A stretch of 64,000 bases of DNA from Cyanobium sp. PCC 7001. Lineage in GTDB: Bacteria; Cyanobacteriota; Cyanobacteriia; PCC-6307; Cyanobiaceae. The stretch covers positions 1,109,051-1,173,050 of the forward strand of contig NZ_DS990556.1 in NCBI RefSeq assembly GCF_000155635.1. Reading direction: 5' to 3'. Below the pieces are notes generated by a model. That model was not told the origin of the DNA. It ran no database searches and saw nothing but the letters and a program-made list of their open reading frames with translations. A program made the translations under genes and the position numbers. Shown one piece after another: positions 8,932 through 18,949 of the stretch. The number at the start of each line of letters is the position of its first letter. Position 1 is the stretch's first letter.

Positions 8932-9939
8932 GTGACCAGTTTCCTCACCGCTGATCGGCTGGCTCAGGAGCGCGCAGCGTCGGAAACGCCCCACGACACC
9001 CGCCGGCTGAGGCTGTTCAGCGGCACCTCCAACCAGGAGCTGTCCCGGGAGATCGGCGCCTATCTGGGCGTGCCGGACGGCCCCCGGGTGATCAAGCGCT
9101 TTGCCGACGGAGAAACCTACATCCAGATCCAGGAATCCATCCGCGGCTGTGATGTGTTCCTGGTGCAGCCCACCTGCGCGCCGGTGAACGACCACCTGAT
9201 GGAGCTGCTGATCATGGTGGATGCCTGCAAACGGGCCTCGGCCCGGCAGGTCACCGCCGTGATCCCCTACTACGGCTATGCCAGGGCCGACCGCAAGACC
9301 GCCGGGCGCGAATCGATCACCGCCAAGCTGGTGGCCAACCTGCTCACCATGAGCGGGGTGGACCGGGTGCTGGCCATGGACCTGCACTCCTCCCAGATCC
9401 AGGGCTACTTCGACATCCCCTGCGACCACATCTACGGATCGCCCGTGCTGGTGGACTATCTCCAGACCCGGAACCTGGGCGAGGTGGTGGTGGTGTCACC
9501 GGATGTGGGCGGTGTGGCCCGGGCCCGGGCCTTCGCCAAGCAGATGCACGATGCCCCCCTGGCGATCATCGACAAGCGCCGCGCGGCCCACAACGTGGCC
9601 GAGAGCCTCACGGTGATCGGCGATGTGGCCGGCAAGACCGCCATCCTGATCGACGACATGATCGACACCGGCGGCACCATCTGCCAGGGCGCCCGGCTGC
9701 TGCGCCGCAGCGGGGCCGCCCGGGTGCTCTGCTGCGCCACCCACGCCGTGTTCTCGCCGCCGGCCACCGAGCGGCTCTCCGAGCCCGGCCTGTTCGAGGA
9801 GGTGGTGGTGACCAACAGCATCCCGCTGGCCGAGGAGCGCCGCTTCCCCCAGCTGCGGGTGCTATCGGTAGCCAACATGCTGGGGGAGGCGATTTGGCGG
9901 ATCCACGAGGAAAGCTCCGTGAGCTCGATGTTCCGCTGA
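8932..9939 (+). CDS. prs: Ribose-phosphate pyrophosphokinase
   Basis: The 335-residue enzyme makes PRPP from ribose 5-phosphate and ATP for purine, pyrimidine, histidine and tryptophan synthesis. Recognisable segments are RLRLFSGTSNQELS, RFADGETYIQI, PYYGYARADRK, MDLHSSQIQGYF, VVVSPDVGGVARA and the PRPP-binding loop LIDDMIDTGGT. The GTG start (TSFLTADRL) matches cyanobacterial orthologs as remembered; the frame is open further upstream but that would overlap the divergent gene. The stop lies inside a 12-bp repeated sequence that continues into the next gene. Confidence 0.96.
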   Translation: MTSFLTADRLAQERAASETPHDTRRLRLFSGTSNQELSREIGAYLGVPDGPRVIKRFADGETYIQIQESIRGCDVFLVQPTCAPVNDHLMELLIMVDACKRASARQVTAVIPYYGYARADRKTAGRESITAKLVANLLTMSGVDRVLAMDLHSSQIQGYFDIPCDHIYGSPVLVDYLQTRNLGEVVVVSPDVGGVARARAFAKQMHDAPLAIIDKRRAAHNVAESLTVIGDVAGKTAILIDDMIDTGGTICQGARLLRRSGAARVLCCATHAVFSPPATERLSEPGLFEEVVVTNSIPLAEERRFPQLRVLSVANMLGEAIWRIHEESSVSSMFR

Positions 9940-11249
9940 CTCGTCCGCTGACTGGACCGCTGACGGCTCCGCTGCAGGGTGCTCTGACGGCCAAGCGGCG
10001 GAACGGCGGCGGGCCAGCCTCGGCCAACCTGCCGCCCCTGAAGCGCTTCAGCCGGCTCAAGGCCCTGCTGCCGCTGAGCCTCAACCTGCTCCTGGTGGCG
10101 GCCGTGAGCCTGCCGGGCCTGGCGGCGGCGCGTCCCCGCACCCCCCAGCCCCGCCGCATCGGCGTGTGGCTCACCAACAGTCCGAGTCCGCTGTACTACG
10201 ACCCGCGGCGCATCGAAACGGCGGTGGCCGAACTGGCCGAAAGCGGCTTCACCACCCTCTACCCCAACGTGTGGAGCCGGGGCACCACGTTCCACCGCTC
10301 CCGGCATGCGCCGATGGAGGCGGCCCTGATCAAGGCCGATCCCAATCTGGATCCGATCTGCCGTCTCACCCGCAGCGCCCAGCGCCGTGGCCTGGAGGTG
10401 ATCCCCTGGTTCGAGTACGGGCTGATGGAGCCGGGCAGCGCCGCCGTGGTGCGTGAAAAGCCCGAGTGGGTGCTGCAGCGCCGCGACGGCAGCACCGCCT
10501 ACCCCATGCACGGCACCACGATGGCCTGGCTGAACCCCGCCCATCCGGAGGTGCGGGCTCGCTTCATCGGCTTGGTGGAGGAGGTGGTGAAGCGCTGCGA
10601 CGTGGATGGCATCCAGCTGGATGACCACTTCGCCTGGCCGGTGGAGCTGGGCTACGACCCCTACACCCGCGCGCTCTACCGCGCCGAGACCGGCCGGGAA
10701 CCCCCCGCCAACCACACCGATCGCTACTGGATGAAGTGGCGGCGCCAGAAGCTCACCAGCCTGCTGAGGGAACTGCGGCAGCGCCTGCGGCAGCTCGATG
10801 CGGAGCGCAACCGGCGCATCGGCCCCGGGGGCACGCGGCGGCCGGAGCGGGTGATCAGCCTCTCACCGGGGCCGTTCCGCTTCGCCTACAACCACTGGCT
10901 CCAGGACTGGGAGCTGTGGTCCGTGGGGGAGCTGGTGGACGATCTGATCGTGCAGAACTACGCCTACTCGGTGAAGGGCTTCGCCAAGGACCTCGACCAG
11001 CCGGCCCTGGTGAAGGCCAAGGAGTGGGGGATGCCCGTGGAGATCGGCATCCTGGCGGGCTTCGGGGGGCGCACCCCGGCCATGGCCACCATCCGCGAGA
11101 AGGTGAAGCTGGCCACCAGCCGCGGCCACGGGGTGATCTATTTCTACTGGGAGGGGCTCTGGGGCGAGCACGCCGGCCCCGAAGGCGCCGCCGCCCGCAA
11201 GGCCGCCTTCCGCCGTCTGCACCAGGAGGTCAACGGGCGGCGGCGCTGA
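9894..11249 (+). CDS. GHL10-type glycoside hydrolase-like secreted protein
   Basis: The protein has a signal peptide-like stretch (LPLSLNLLLVAAVSLPGLAAA, in two parts around residues 58-78) followed by a TIM-barrel domain with GVWLTNSP, LYPNVWSRGTTF, VIPWFEYGLM, TTMAWLNPAHPEVR and DGIQLDDHFAWP, the pattern of GHL10 (DUF187) enzymes. Bacterial relatives act on exported polysaccharides; the substrate here is unknown. The only non-CTG start in frame before the signal peptide is a TTG at 9894, which overlaps prs by 46 bases. The first 30 residues are an unusual PLT-rich repeat. The 3' end overlaps convergent pepN by 20 bases. Confidence 0.8.
   Translation: MADPRGKLRELDVPLTRPLTGPLTAPLQGALTAKRRNGGGPASANLPPLKRFSRLKALLPLSLNLLLVAAVSLPGLAAARPRTPQPRRIGVWLTNSPSPLYYDPRRIETAVAELAESGFTTLYPNVWSRGTTFHRSRHAPMEAALIKADPNLDPICRLTRSAQRRGLEVIPWFEYGLMEPGSAAVVREKPEWVLQRRDGSTAYPMHGTTMAWLNPAHPEVRARFIGLVEEVVKRCDVDGIQLDDHFAWPVELGYDPYTRALYRAETGREPPANHTDRYWMKWRRQKLTSLLRELRQRLRQLDAERNRRIGPGGTRRPERVISLSPGPFRFAYNHWLQDWELWSVGELVDDLIVQNYAYSVKGFAKDLDQPALVKAKEWGMPVEIGILAGFGGRTPAMATIREKVKLATSRGHGVIYFYWEGLWGEHAGPEGAAARKAAFRRLHQEVNGRRR
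9933..9976. repeat. 12-bp periodic repeat (CCGCTGAC plus 4 variable bases) across prs/GHL10 junction
   Basis: CCGCTGAC occurs at 9933, 9945 and 9957, exactly 12 bases apart, with a fourth partial copy CCGCTGCA at 9969. The prs stop codon is within the first copy. Because 12 is a multiple of three, the repeat reads through the overlapping downstream frame as repeated PLT. Confidence 0.7.
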
Positions 11250-13965
11250 GCCCGGAGGCACTGAGCTCGGTGGCGAGGCACTGCTCCACCACCTCGCGGG
11301 TGTTGGTGGAGAGCGTGCCGGAGGCCAGGGCGGTGAGCGCCTGGCGCATGCGCTCGCGCCGCTCAGGGCCGTAGCTCTGCCAGCGGCTGAACACCTTGGC
11401 CATGCGGGAGGCGGTGATCGGGTTGCGCTGATCGAGGGCGGCGATCTGGTGGGCCATGAAGCGGTAGCCGGCGCCATCGATGGCGTGGAACACCGGCGGA
11501 TTGCCCGCCAGCCCCCCCAGCACGGCGCGCACCGAGTTGGGGGCGGCCGGATCGAAGCGGGGATGGTGCAGCAGGCGCTCCACCCGCTCCAGCCCATCGG
11601 GGAAGGGGGCGGAGGCCTCCAGGGCGAACCAGGCATCCAGGATCACCGGTTTCTCCTGCCAGCGCCGGTAGAAGGCGTCCACCGCCTCCTGGCGGGCGGC
11701 GATGGGCAGGCACTGCAGCGCCCGCAGGCCGGCCCGGGCCAGGGTCATCGAGCCGCCGTCCACCGCCTCGCGGGCCGCCTGGATCACGGCGGGATCGCCG
11801 GCGGCGGCGCGCCAGGCCCAGATGGTGCCGGTGAGCCGGCGGGCGCCGCTGCCCTCGGGCCAGGCCAGGGGCCAGGCGGGCCGGCAGCGCTCCAGCGAGG
11901 CCTGGAGCGGCTCGGCCAGGGCCTCGCCGAACCGGCGCTGCAGGGCGAGCAGGGCGGCGAACAGGGCCGGCGGATCGGGCTGGTCGCTGGCATCCTCCAG
12001 TTCCGCCAGACCGGGCAGGGAGAGCAGGGCGGCGCGGCTGCCCTCCGACAGCAGGGGGTCGGCCAGGATGCGGCCGAAGGCGGCGATGAGCAGCTCCTCC
12101 AGTTCCTCGTTGGCATGGCCGGCGGCCCGGGCCTGCACCGCCTGCCCCACCAGCCCCTGGGCCGCATCCCAGCGGGCGAAGGCCTCGCTGTCGTGGGCCA
12201 GCAGATGCACCAGCTCGGCGGTGGTGCGCCCCATCTCCAGCTTCACCGGCGCCGAGAACTGCCGCAGCAGGGAGAGGGCCGGAGGGTGGGCCTGGGGCGG
12301 CAGGCCCACCAGCCGCAGCTGCTGGCGGGGCTGGTCGATCACCAGCAACCGGGTGTGGGCGCCCCAGGCCCCATTGCGCTCGGCGGCGGCGGTCTCGGGC
12401 TGCTCCCCCTCCAGCTGCACGGGCAGGGCCTGGCCGGCCTGATCGACCAGTCCCAGGGCCAGGGGGATCACCAGGGGCTGCTTCTCGGGCTGGCCCGGGG
12501 TGGGCGGCGTGTGCTGCTCCACCGTGAGCTCCAGCACTCCGGCGGTGCCATCCCAATGGCGATGGATGGTCAGCACGGGGGTGCCGGCCTGGTGGTACCA
12601 GCGGCGGAACTGGGCGAACTCGAAGGGGGCCGGAACCACACCCTCCCGCGCCCAGGCGGCCTCGGCCGCGTCCTGCATGGCCTGCACGAAGTCGTCGCAG
12701 GTGGCGGCGCTGCCGTCATGGCGGCGCACGTAGAGGGCCATGCCCTCCATGAACGTATCCTCACCCAGCAGGGTGTGGAGCATGCGGATCAGCTCGGACC
12801 CTTTTTCATAGATGGTGGTGGTGTAAAAGTTGTCGATGGCCTGGTAGGCATCGGGCTGCACGGGGTGGGCCGTCGGGCCGGCATCCTCCCGGAACTGGGT
12901 GTTGCGCAATACCGCGACGTTTTCGATCCGGTTGAGCGCCAGGCCATGGAGATCGGCGCTGAAACTCTGATCCCTGAACACCGTGAGTCCCTCCTTGAGG
13001 GAGAGCTGGAACCAGTCGCGGCAGGTGATGCGGTTGCCGGTCCAGTTGTGGAAGTATTCATGGGCCACCACACTTTCAATTCTCTCGAGCTCGGCGTCGG
13101 TGGCTGTTTCCGCATCGGCCAGCACCAGCTTGGAGTTGAAGATGTTGAGGCTCTTGTTCTCCATCGCACCCATGTTGAAGTGGCGCACCGCCACGATGTT
13201 GAACTCCTCGAGGTCGTATTCGAGCCCGTACCGCTGTTCATCCCAGCGCATGGCCCGCTGCAGCGACGCCATGGCGTGGGCCGTGTAGGGCGCATCGCCG
13301 GGCTCCACGTGCAGCCGCAGCCGCACGGGGCGGCCGCTGGCGGTGGTGAAGGTGTCCTGCACCTCCTCGAGCCGGCCGGCCACGAGGGCGAAGAGGTAGG
13401 AGGGCTTGGGGAAGGGGTCGTCCCAGACGGCGTAGTGGCGCGGCGGCGCGCCGTCCTCCCCGCTCAGCAGGCCGGTGTCCACGCAGTTGCCGTTGGAGAG
13501 GAGCACCGGGCAGGTCTGCTGATCGGCCTCGATCCGCACCCGGAAACGGCTGAGCAGGTCGGGCCGGTCCGGGTGGAAGGTGATGCGGCGAAACCCCTCG
13601 GCCTCGCACTGGGTGGCGAGCATCCCGCCGCTCTCGTAGAGCCCCTCCAGGGTGGTGTTGGTGTGGGGGTGGATCCGCACCCGGCTCTGGAGCAGAAACG
13701 GTCGCCGCGGCGGCGCTGCGATCACCAGGCCGTCATCGCTGAGGCGGTAGGCGTCCGGGGCGAGCTCCTCGCCATCGAGGCGCAGTTCCAGCAGGGTGAG
13801 ATCGAGTCCCCTGAGTTCCAGGGGCCCAGGCGACGCGGCTGGATTGGGTTCGAAGGCCAGCTGCGCCTCCACTTCGGCGTGGTCGTCGAACAGCCGCACG
13901 GTGAGGTCGGTGCGGTTGATCAGGCAGACCGCAGGGCGGTAGTCGGCAAGACGCACCGTGGGCAT
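11230..13965 (-). CDS. pepN: Aminopeptidase N (M1 family)
   Basis: The 911-residue protein has the full-length gamma-proteobacterial type PepN layout. The GAMEN exopeptidase motif is at residues 266-270, the zinc site HEYFH at 302-306, with the second glutamate ligand at residue 325 in LSLKEGLTVFRD. It removes N-terminal residues from peptides in the cytoplasm. The start at MPTVRLADYRP drops a proline-rich 46-residue extension that would be atypical. Its 3' end overlaps the convergent GHL10 gene. Confidence 0.96.
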   Translation of the reverse strand: MPTVRLADYRPAVCLINRTDLTVRLFDDHAEVEAQLAFEPNPAASPGPLELRGLDLTLLELRLDGEELAPDAYRLSDDGLVIAAPPRRPFLLQSRVRIHPHTNTTLEGLYESGGMLATQCEAEGFRRITFHPDRPDLLSRFRVRIEADQQTCPVLLSNGNCVDTGLLSGEDGAPPRHYAVWDDPFPKPSYLFALVAGRLEEVQDTFTTASGRPVRLRLHVEPGDAPYTAHAMASLQRAMRWDEQRYGLEYDLEEFNIVAVRHFNMGAMENKSLNIFNSKLVLADAETATDAELERIESVVAHEYFHNWTGNRITCRDWFQLSLKEGLTVFRDQSFSADLHGLALNRIENVAVLRNTQFREDAGPTAHPVQPDAYQAIDNFYTTTIYEKGSELIRMLHTLLGEDTFMEGMALYVRRHDGSAATCDDFVQAMQDAAEAAWAREGVVPAPFEFAQFRRWYHQAGTPVLTIHRHWDGTAGVLELTVEQHTPPTPGQPEKQPLVIPLALGLVDQAGQALPVQLEGEQPETAAAERNGAWGAHTRLLVIDQPRQQLRLVGLPPQAHPPALSLLRQFSAPVKLEMGRTTAELVHLLAHDSEAFARWDAAQGLVGQAVQARAAGHANEELEELLIAAFGRILADPLLSEGSRAALLSLPGLAELEDASDQPDPPALFAALLALQRRFGEALAEPLQASLERCRPAWPLAWPEGSGARRLTGTIWAWRAAAGDPAVIQAAREAVDGGSMTLARAGLRALQCLPIAARQEAVDAFYRRWQEKPVILDAWFALEASAPFPDGLERVERLLHHPRFDPAAPNSVRAVLGGLAGNPPVFHAIDGAGYRFMAHQIAALDQRNPITASRMAKVFSRWQSYGPERRERMRQALTALASGTLSTNTREVVEQCLATELSASGLSAAAR

Positions 13966-14029
13966 GGCAGGGGGTGGGTGGAAGGAAGGAGGCTCGGGCG
14001 GGGGAGACCCCACCCAGCCCGGGGGGGTG

Positions 14030-14518
14030 TCAGCGGGTCGGCGTGGCGGCGGCTTTCGGGACGGGGCCGGGCTGGGGCGGGGGCGGGATCGCCTCGGCGC
14101 CACCGGAGCGCTGCAGCGCCGCCTCCACCTCCTTCCTCACCCCTTCGGGCACCTCCTCGGGACACACCTCGGCCGCCCCGAGAACCGCGGAGTTGATCGA
14201 TCCCTTGCGCAGGGCATCCAGGGCCAGGGGCTCACGGCCCACCTGCTCGATCACGCCCCCGTGCTGGTGCTCGATCACCTGGGCCATGGTTTCGCCCGCC
14301 ACCCCCACCGCCGTGTCGAAGGCGATGCCGGCGGCGCGGGAGATGCACACGTTCACGGCCGCGATGCGGGAATAGAGGGCCATGTCGGCCTCCTTGGCCG
14401 CAGCGGCGGCGGGGGCGGAGGACGGCGTCGCCGCCAGGGCGGGCAGGCCGGCGCACAGCAGGGGAAGCACCAGCAGAGAGGCCAGCCACCAGGAGCGGGA
14501 ACGGATTCGCACAGCCAC
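14030..14518 (-). CDS. Conserved secreted hypothetical protein
   Basis: The product is about 162 residues with a GTG start. A basic N terminus (VAVRIRSRS) is followed by a hydrophobic signal sequence ending in LPALAAT near residue 30. The mature part has ALYSRIAAVNVCISRAAGIAF and VGVAGETMAQVIEHQHGG, with two cysteines, and ends in a proline-rich tail. I recall similar short secreted proteins in marine picocyanobacteria, sometimes misnamed as cAMP phosphodiesterase, but nothing in the sequence supports an enzymatic role. It lies between pepN and a CpeS-like gene, all on the same strand. Confidence 0.65.
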   Translation of the reverse strand: MAVRIRSRSWWLASLLVLPLLCAGLPALAATPSSAPAAAAAKEADMALYSRIAAVNVCISRAAGIAFDTAVGVAGETMAQVIEHQHGGVIEQVGREPLALDALRKGSINSAVLGAAEVCPEEVPEGVRKEVEAALQRSGGAEAIPPPPQPGPVPKAAATPTR

Positions 14519-14568
14519 GCCACAGGGAGCACCGGTCCATGCTGCACCACCGCTGCCGAGTGGCCCTC

Positions 14569-15096
14569 TCAGCTGGCGAGCGACTCCCCGGCGGCCTCCA
14601 GCCGCAGCTCGTGGTGGGTTTCGGCCAGCTCCAGATCCCCGTCCTTCCAGGAATAGATCGAGCGGGCGCGGTAGCGGTCCTGATCCACCAGACGGATGTG
14701 CTCGAGGATGGCCCACTCCTGGTCGTGGGATTCGAAGATCAGCTCGTGCTCATCCACCTGGCGGATCTGGCTCTCGGTGGGGCTGCCGCAGAGGTAGCCG
14801 CGGCTGCGGCGCAACTGGTGACCGCACAGATAGGCCTCCATCGTGCCGCTGGCCGCAAAGCCCGGCTTGCGTGGGAAGACCTCACCGTCCTGCTCCGGCC
14901 ACCAGGTGAAGCGGTAGGCCGCTTCACCCTCGATCGGCTCTGAGAAGGCTTCCACCCGCAGCAGCATGTCCACCTGCAGGGTGTCCCCGTCGGCGAAGTA
15001 GAAGAGGCGGCGCGAACGCCAGAGCCCGAGGTTGCGGGAAAACCAGCGGCGCAGGTTGCTGTCGAGCTGGATGCGGCTGGAGACAGCACTGGACAT
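14569..15096 (-). CDS. CpeS/CpcS-like lipocalin-fold protein
   Basis: The 175-residue protein contains LRRWFSRNLGLWRSRRLFYFADG near the N terminus, resembling the GkWrSqRt segment of CpeS/CpcS-type phycobilin lyases, and later alternating beta strands (TLQVDMLLRVEAF, YRFTWWPEQDG, YRARSIYSWKDGDLELAETHHELRL) compatible with a ten-stranded beta barrel. CpeS-type lyases attach bilins to phycobiliproteins. The similarity is partial, so a bilin-binding role is inference. The ATG at 15096 starts the conserved part; the frame is open upstream. Confidence 0.6.
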   Translation of the reverse strand: MSSAVSSRIQLDSNLRRWFSRNLGLWRSRRLFYFADGDTLQVDMLLRVEAFSEPIEGEAAYRFTWWPEQDGEVFPRKPGFAASGTMEAYLCGHQLRRSRGYLCGSPTESQIRQVDEHELIFESHDQEWAILEHIRLVDQDRYRARSIYSWKDGDLELAETHHELRLEAAGESLAS

Positions 15097-15223
15097 GGAA
15101 TCGGGGGCCCGGGACAGGGATCGGAGCCGCGGATCCATCACAGGCTGGCGGGCCCGGGCAGGAGACTCCCCCACCTCATAGCCAGGACGGGCCGGAACTG
15201 CCCAGACCCCATAGCCTTGCGGC

Positions 15224-16381
15224 GTGAGCCAGACCCCTTCGCCAACGAGCGCGCCAGGCGGTGAGCGCCAGGCGCTGCGCCTGCTCCTCGTGGCGACACG
15301 CCAGCAGCTGGCCGGGCAGGATCTGCGCACCCTGCTGCAGTTGCTCAAACGGGACGACCTGGGCTTCGAGGTGACCCTGGAAGTGGCCGATCCGCGCCGC
15401 CAGCCGGAGCTGCTGGAGCTGCACCGGCTGCTGGCGACCCCGGCCCTGGTGAAACTCGCCCCCGCTCCCAAGCAGGTGTTCGCCGGCAGCCCGATCAGCC
15501 AGCGGCTGCAGAACTGGTTGCCGCGCTGGCAGCAGCTTGCCGTGGTGAACGACCTGGGGATCCAGGCCGAGACCATCGACATGGAGGCCCACCACTCCAG
15601 GCGCGAGCTGCAGCTGGAGGACCAGCTGCTGGTGCTGCGGCAGGAGAACGAAGCCCTGATCGAGCGGATCGGGGTGCAGGAACGGCTGCTGCGCATGGTG
15701 GCCCACGAGCTGCGTACGCCGCTCACCGCCGCCAAGCTGGCCCTCCAGAGTCACCGGCTCGGGCAGATCGACGAGCGCCGCTACCAGGAGGTGGTGGGGC
15801 GCCGCCTCGATGACATCGAAGAGCTCTCCAAGGACCTCCTGGAGGTGGGCACCACCCGCTGGGAGGCCCTGTTCAATCCCAAGCGGCTCAGCCTCGGCAA
15901 GCTGGCCGCCGAGGCGATCCTCGAACTCGAGAAACTCTGGGTGGGCCGCTCGCTGCGGCTGATCACCGACATCCCCGCCGACCTGCCGGACGTGTACGGC
16001 GACGAGCGGCGGCTGCGTCAGGTGCTGCTCAACCTGCTGGAGAACGCCTTCAAGTACACCCCCGAGAGGGGAGAGGTGACGCTCACCCTGCTGCACCGCA
16101 CCGACCAGTGGGTGCAGCTCAGCGTGGGGGACAGCGGTCCCGGGATACCGGCGGAGCAGCAGCAGCGGATCTTCCTGGAGCGGGTGCGTCTGCCCCAGAC
16201 AGCCGACACCACCTCGGGCTACGGGGTGGGGCTCTCCGTGTGCCGCCGGATTGCCGAGGTGCATGGCGGGCGCATCTGGGTGGTGTCCGAACCGGGCGAG
16301 GGGGCCTGCTTTCATGTGACCGTGCCGGTGTGGAGCGGCCAGGGCCAGTCCGCCTTGACGAAGGGTCACCCTGGCCCGTAG
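15224..16381 (+). CDS. sasA: Circadian clock output histidine kinase SasA
   Basis: The 385-residue protein has an N-terminal KaiB-like thioredoxin-fold domain (about residues 15-105, LRLLLVATRQQLAG and LVKLAPAPKQVFAGSP). A coiled linker leads to the dimerisation domain, with phospho-acceptor His161 in RMVAHELRTPL. The ATPase domain has N-box LLNLLENAFKYTP, SVGDSGPGIP and GVGLSVCRR. SasA binds KaiC and phosphorylates RpaA to time global transcription. A GTG start gives the usual length. The tRNA-Glu gene follows 61 bases after the stop. Confidence 0.95.
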   Translation: MSQTPSPTSAPGGERQALRLLLVATRQQLAGQDLRTLLQLLKRDDLGFEVTLEVADPRRQPELLELHRLLATPALVKLAPAPKQVFAGSPISQRLQNWLPRWQQLAVVNDLGIQAETIDMEAHHSRRELQLEDQLLVLRQENEALIERIGVQERLLRMVAHELRTPLTAAKLALQSHRLGQIDERRYQEVVGRRLDDIEELSKDLLEVGTTRWEALFNPKRLSLGKLAAEAILELEKLWVGRSLRLITDIPADLPDVYGDERRLRQVLLNLLENAFKYTPERGEVTLTLLHRTDQWVQLSVGDSGPGIPAEQQQRIFLERVRLPQTADTTSGYGVGLSVCRRIAEVHGGRIWVVSEPGEGACFHVTVPVWSGQGQSALTKGHPGP

Positions 16382-16442
16382 TTTCCTCCCATCAGCACAA
16401 AGGCTCAGAAACCAGTTCTGACGCCCCTCCTGCTGTGGCCTC

Positions 16443-16515
16443 GCCCCCATCGTCTAGAGGCCTAGGACACCTCCCTTTCACGGAGGCGACAGGGGTTCGA
16501 ATCCCCTTGGGGGTA
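16443..16515 (+). tRNA. trnE: tRNA-Glu (UUC anticodon)
   Basis: The 73-nt gene folds as a cloverleaf. Acceptor arms GCCCCCA and TGGGGGT pair with one G-U at the end. The anticodon stem is CCTCC/GGAGG around loop CTTTCAC, giving anticodon TTC. The T arm is AGGGGTTCGAATCCCCT, with the conserved GTTCGAAT loop. No CCA is encoded. In cyanobacteria this tRNA also supplies glutamate for tetrapyrrole synthesis. Confidence 0.97.
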
Positions 16516-16520
16516 TGCAG

Positions 16521-16556
16521 AACGGTGCGCCTGAAGACCTGCTCAGGCGAGCCGTT
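16521..16556 (+). terminator. Hairpin just downstream of tRNA-Glu
   Basis: AACGGTGCGCCTGA (16521-16534) pairs with TCAGGCGAGCCGTT (16543-16556), leaving one 2x2 internal mismatch and an 8-base loop. It starts 6 bases after the tRNA end. There is no T-run after it, so it could be a processing signal or a weak terminator rather than a classical intrinsic terminator. Confidence 0.45.
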
Positions 16557-16857
16557 CAGGATCTGTGTACGACGTCTGAAAACCTGTTGCATGCATCGTT
16601 CAACACCCGTTGTTCTTGCCGATCCGATGCAGATTTGTCGCGTCCCGGACGTAGGGCTCGGGAAGCAGAGCTGAAGTTGTGAAAGAGAGGTTTGGTGCAG
16701 GGTCGCGGACTGTCTCGACCGGGGAATAGCACCACCGGGGATTAGCCCGACTGGGGAATAGCTCGACCGGGGAGTCGCTCAACGGGTTCCGTTGCCACAG
16801 CCATGGCGGCCCATGGCGTTTCCGGCGGGATCCAAGGGTGACGCCGAAGAGGCGCAG
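16557..16857. other. Gene-free stretch between tRNA-Glu and the SRPBCC gene
   Basis: Together with the hairpin this is the only gap above 300 bases in the window. Short open frames exist on both strands but none resembles a protein and they cross a 16-bp tandem repeat (16715-16790). Base composition in the left half is more AT-rich than the surroundings. No tRNA, promoter pair or insertion element was recognised in it. Confidence 0.6.
16715..16790. repeat. 16-bp tandem repeat, four copies plus a partial fifth
   Basis: The consensus TCGACCGGGGAATAGC is seen at 16715 and, with 2 to 3 changes each, at 16731, 16747 and 16763. A degenerate partial copy TCAACGGGTTCC follows at 16779. Copies are contiguous with no spacer. 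The unit length is not a multiple of three, which argues against a coding repeat. Confidence 0.85.
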
Positions 16858-17376
16858 TCAGGCCAGGCCGGCCCGCCGCATCGCCTCCATCTGCACGCCG
16901 CGCAGATTGTTGGCCAGATCGGTACGCAGACGCTGCTCGATCAGTCCGATCGGCATCCCGGGACGCCCCTGCACGATCAGCTCATAGAGCAGGATGCTCA
17001 CCCCGGCGTCCTGGCCGATCCGCCACACCCCCTCGAAGCGGCGGAAATCACCGCGGTTCATCGCGAAACGGAGTTCGCCGGCCTCCCGGTCCTCCACCAG
17101 TTCCAGTTCCACGGTGGCGGTGAAGCGCATGCCGCAGAACTGCTGGGTGCCCACCTGCTCGAGGCAGACGCGGTTGCCGCGGCGCCAGAGCTGCCGCGAG
17201 CTGGCCAGGTTCGGGATGAAGCGGCTGAGGTTGGGGTAGTCGGTGAGCACACCCCAGATCCAGTCGGGCTCCAGGGCCAGGCGCAACTGCACCGCCAGGC
17301 GCCGGGCCCCCTGCTCGAGGCGCTCCATCTCCTGCTGGATGGTGTCGAGACTGCAACTGCCGGGGAGCGCGGTCAT
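16858..17376 (-). CDS. SRPBCC (START-like, coenzyme Q-binding type) family protein
   Basis: The 172-residue protein (from the ATG at 17376) has the fold signature of polyketide cyclase/COQ10-like SRPBCC proteins: LALEPDWIWGVLTDYPNLSRFIPNLASSRQL, followed by strands such as FTATVELELVEDREAGELRFAM and a C-terminal helix (IEQRLRTDLANNLRGVQMEAM). Such domains bind hydrophobic ligands. The frame continues upstream through a proline/serine-rich stretch with a GTG at 17502 and on into the petH leader, so the start is uncertain. It is divergent from petH. Confidence 0.8.
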   Translation of the reverse strand: MTALPGSCSLDTIQQEMERLEQGARRLAVQLRLALEPDWIWGVLTDYPNLSRFIPNLASSRQLWRRGNRVCLEQVGTQQFCGMRFTATVELELVEDREAGELRFAMNRGDFRRFEGVWRIGQDAGVSILLYELIVQGRPGMPIGLIEQRLRTDLANNLRGVQMEAMRRAGLA

Positions 17377-17389
17377 CGGCACGGGCTGA

Positions 17390-18763
<1,374 letters not shown>

Positions 18764-18836
18764 CCCCACCCCAGCGGGGCCACCGGCCCCCGCTCCTGCC
18801 CCAGGCCCTGCCCCCGCCGGGAGTGGGCCGATCGAG

Positions 18837-18860
18837 GCCCGCCTCCGGCGGGCTTTTTTT
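18837..18860 (+). terminator. Intrinsic terminator after petH
   Basis: GCCCGCC and GGCGGGC form a perfect 7-bp stem around a TCC loop and are followed directly by seven T residues. It is the clearest intrinsic terminator in the window and separates petH from zwf. Confidence 0.93.
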
Positions 18861-18949
18861 GTGTTCGCACACACAGACGGTCACAAAGCCACCGGGGGCA
18901 TGGGAAAGCCCGCCGGCGCCGTTAAACCAGAGGGGTCAGCCTGTGCTCC

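Noticed and set aside
11449-14196. Long plus-strand open frame opposite pepN
   Set aside because: It is antisense to a complete M1 aminopeptidase with all catalytic motifs and has no recognisable domain.
16443-16515. tRNA-Glu as an integration site for an island
   Set aside because: No second copy of the tRNA 3' end and no integrase gene were seen in the window.
16600-16782. Small minus-strand frame of 60 codons
   Set aside because: It crosses the 16-bp tandem repeat, has no conserved motif and no ribosome binding site; noncoding repeat is the simpler reading.
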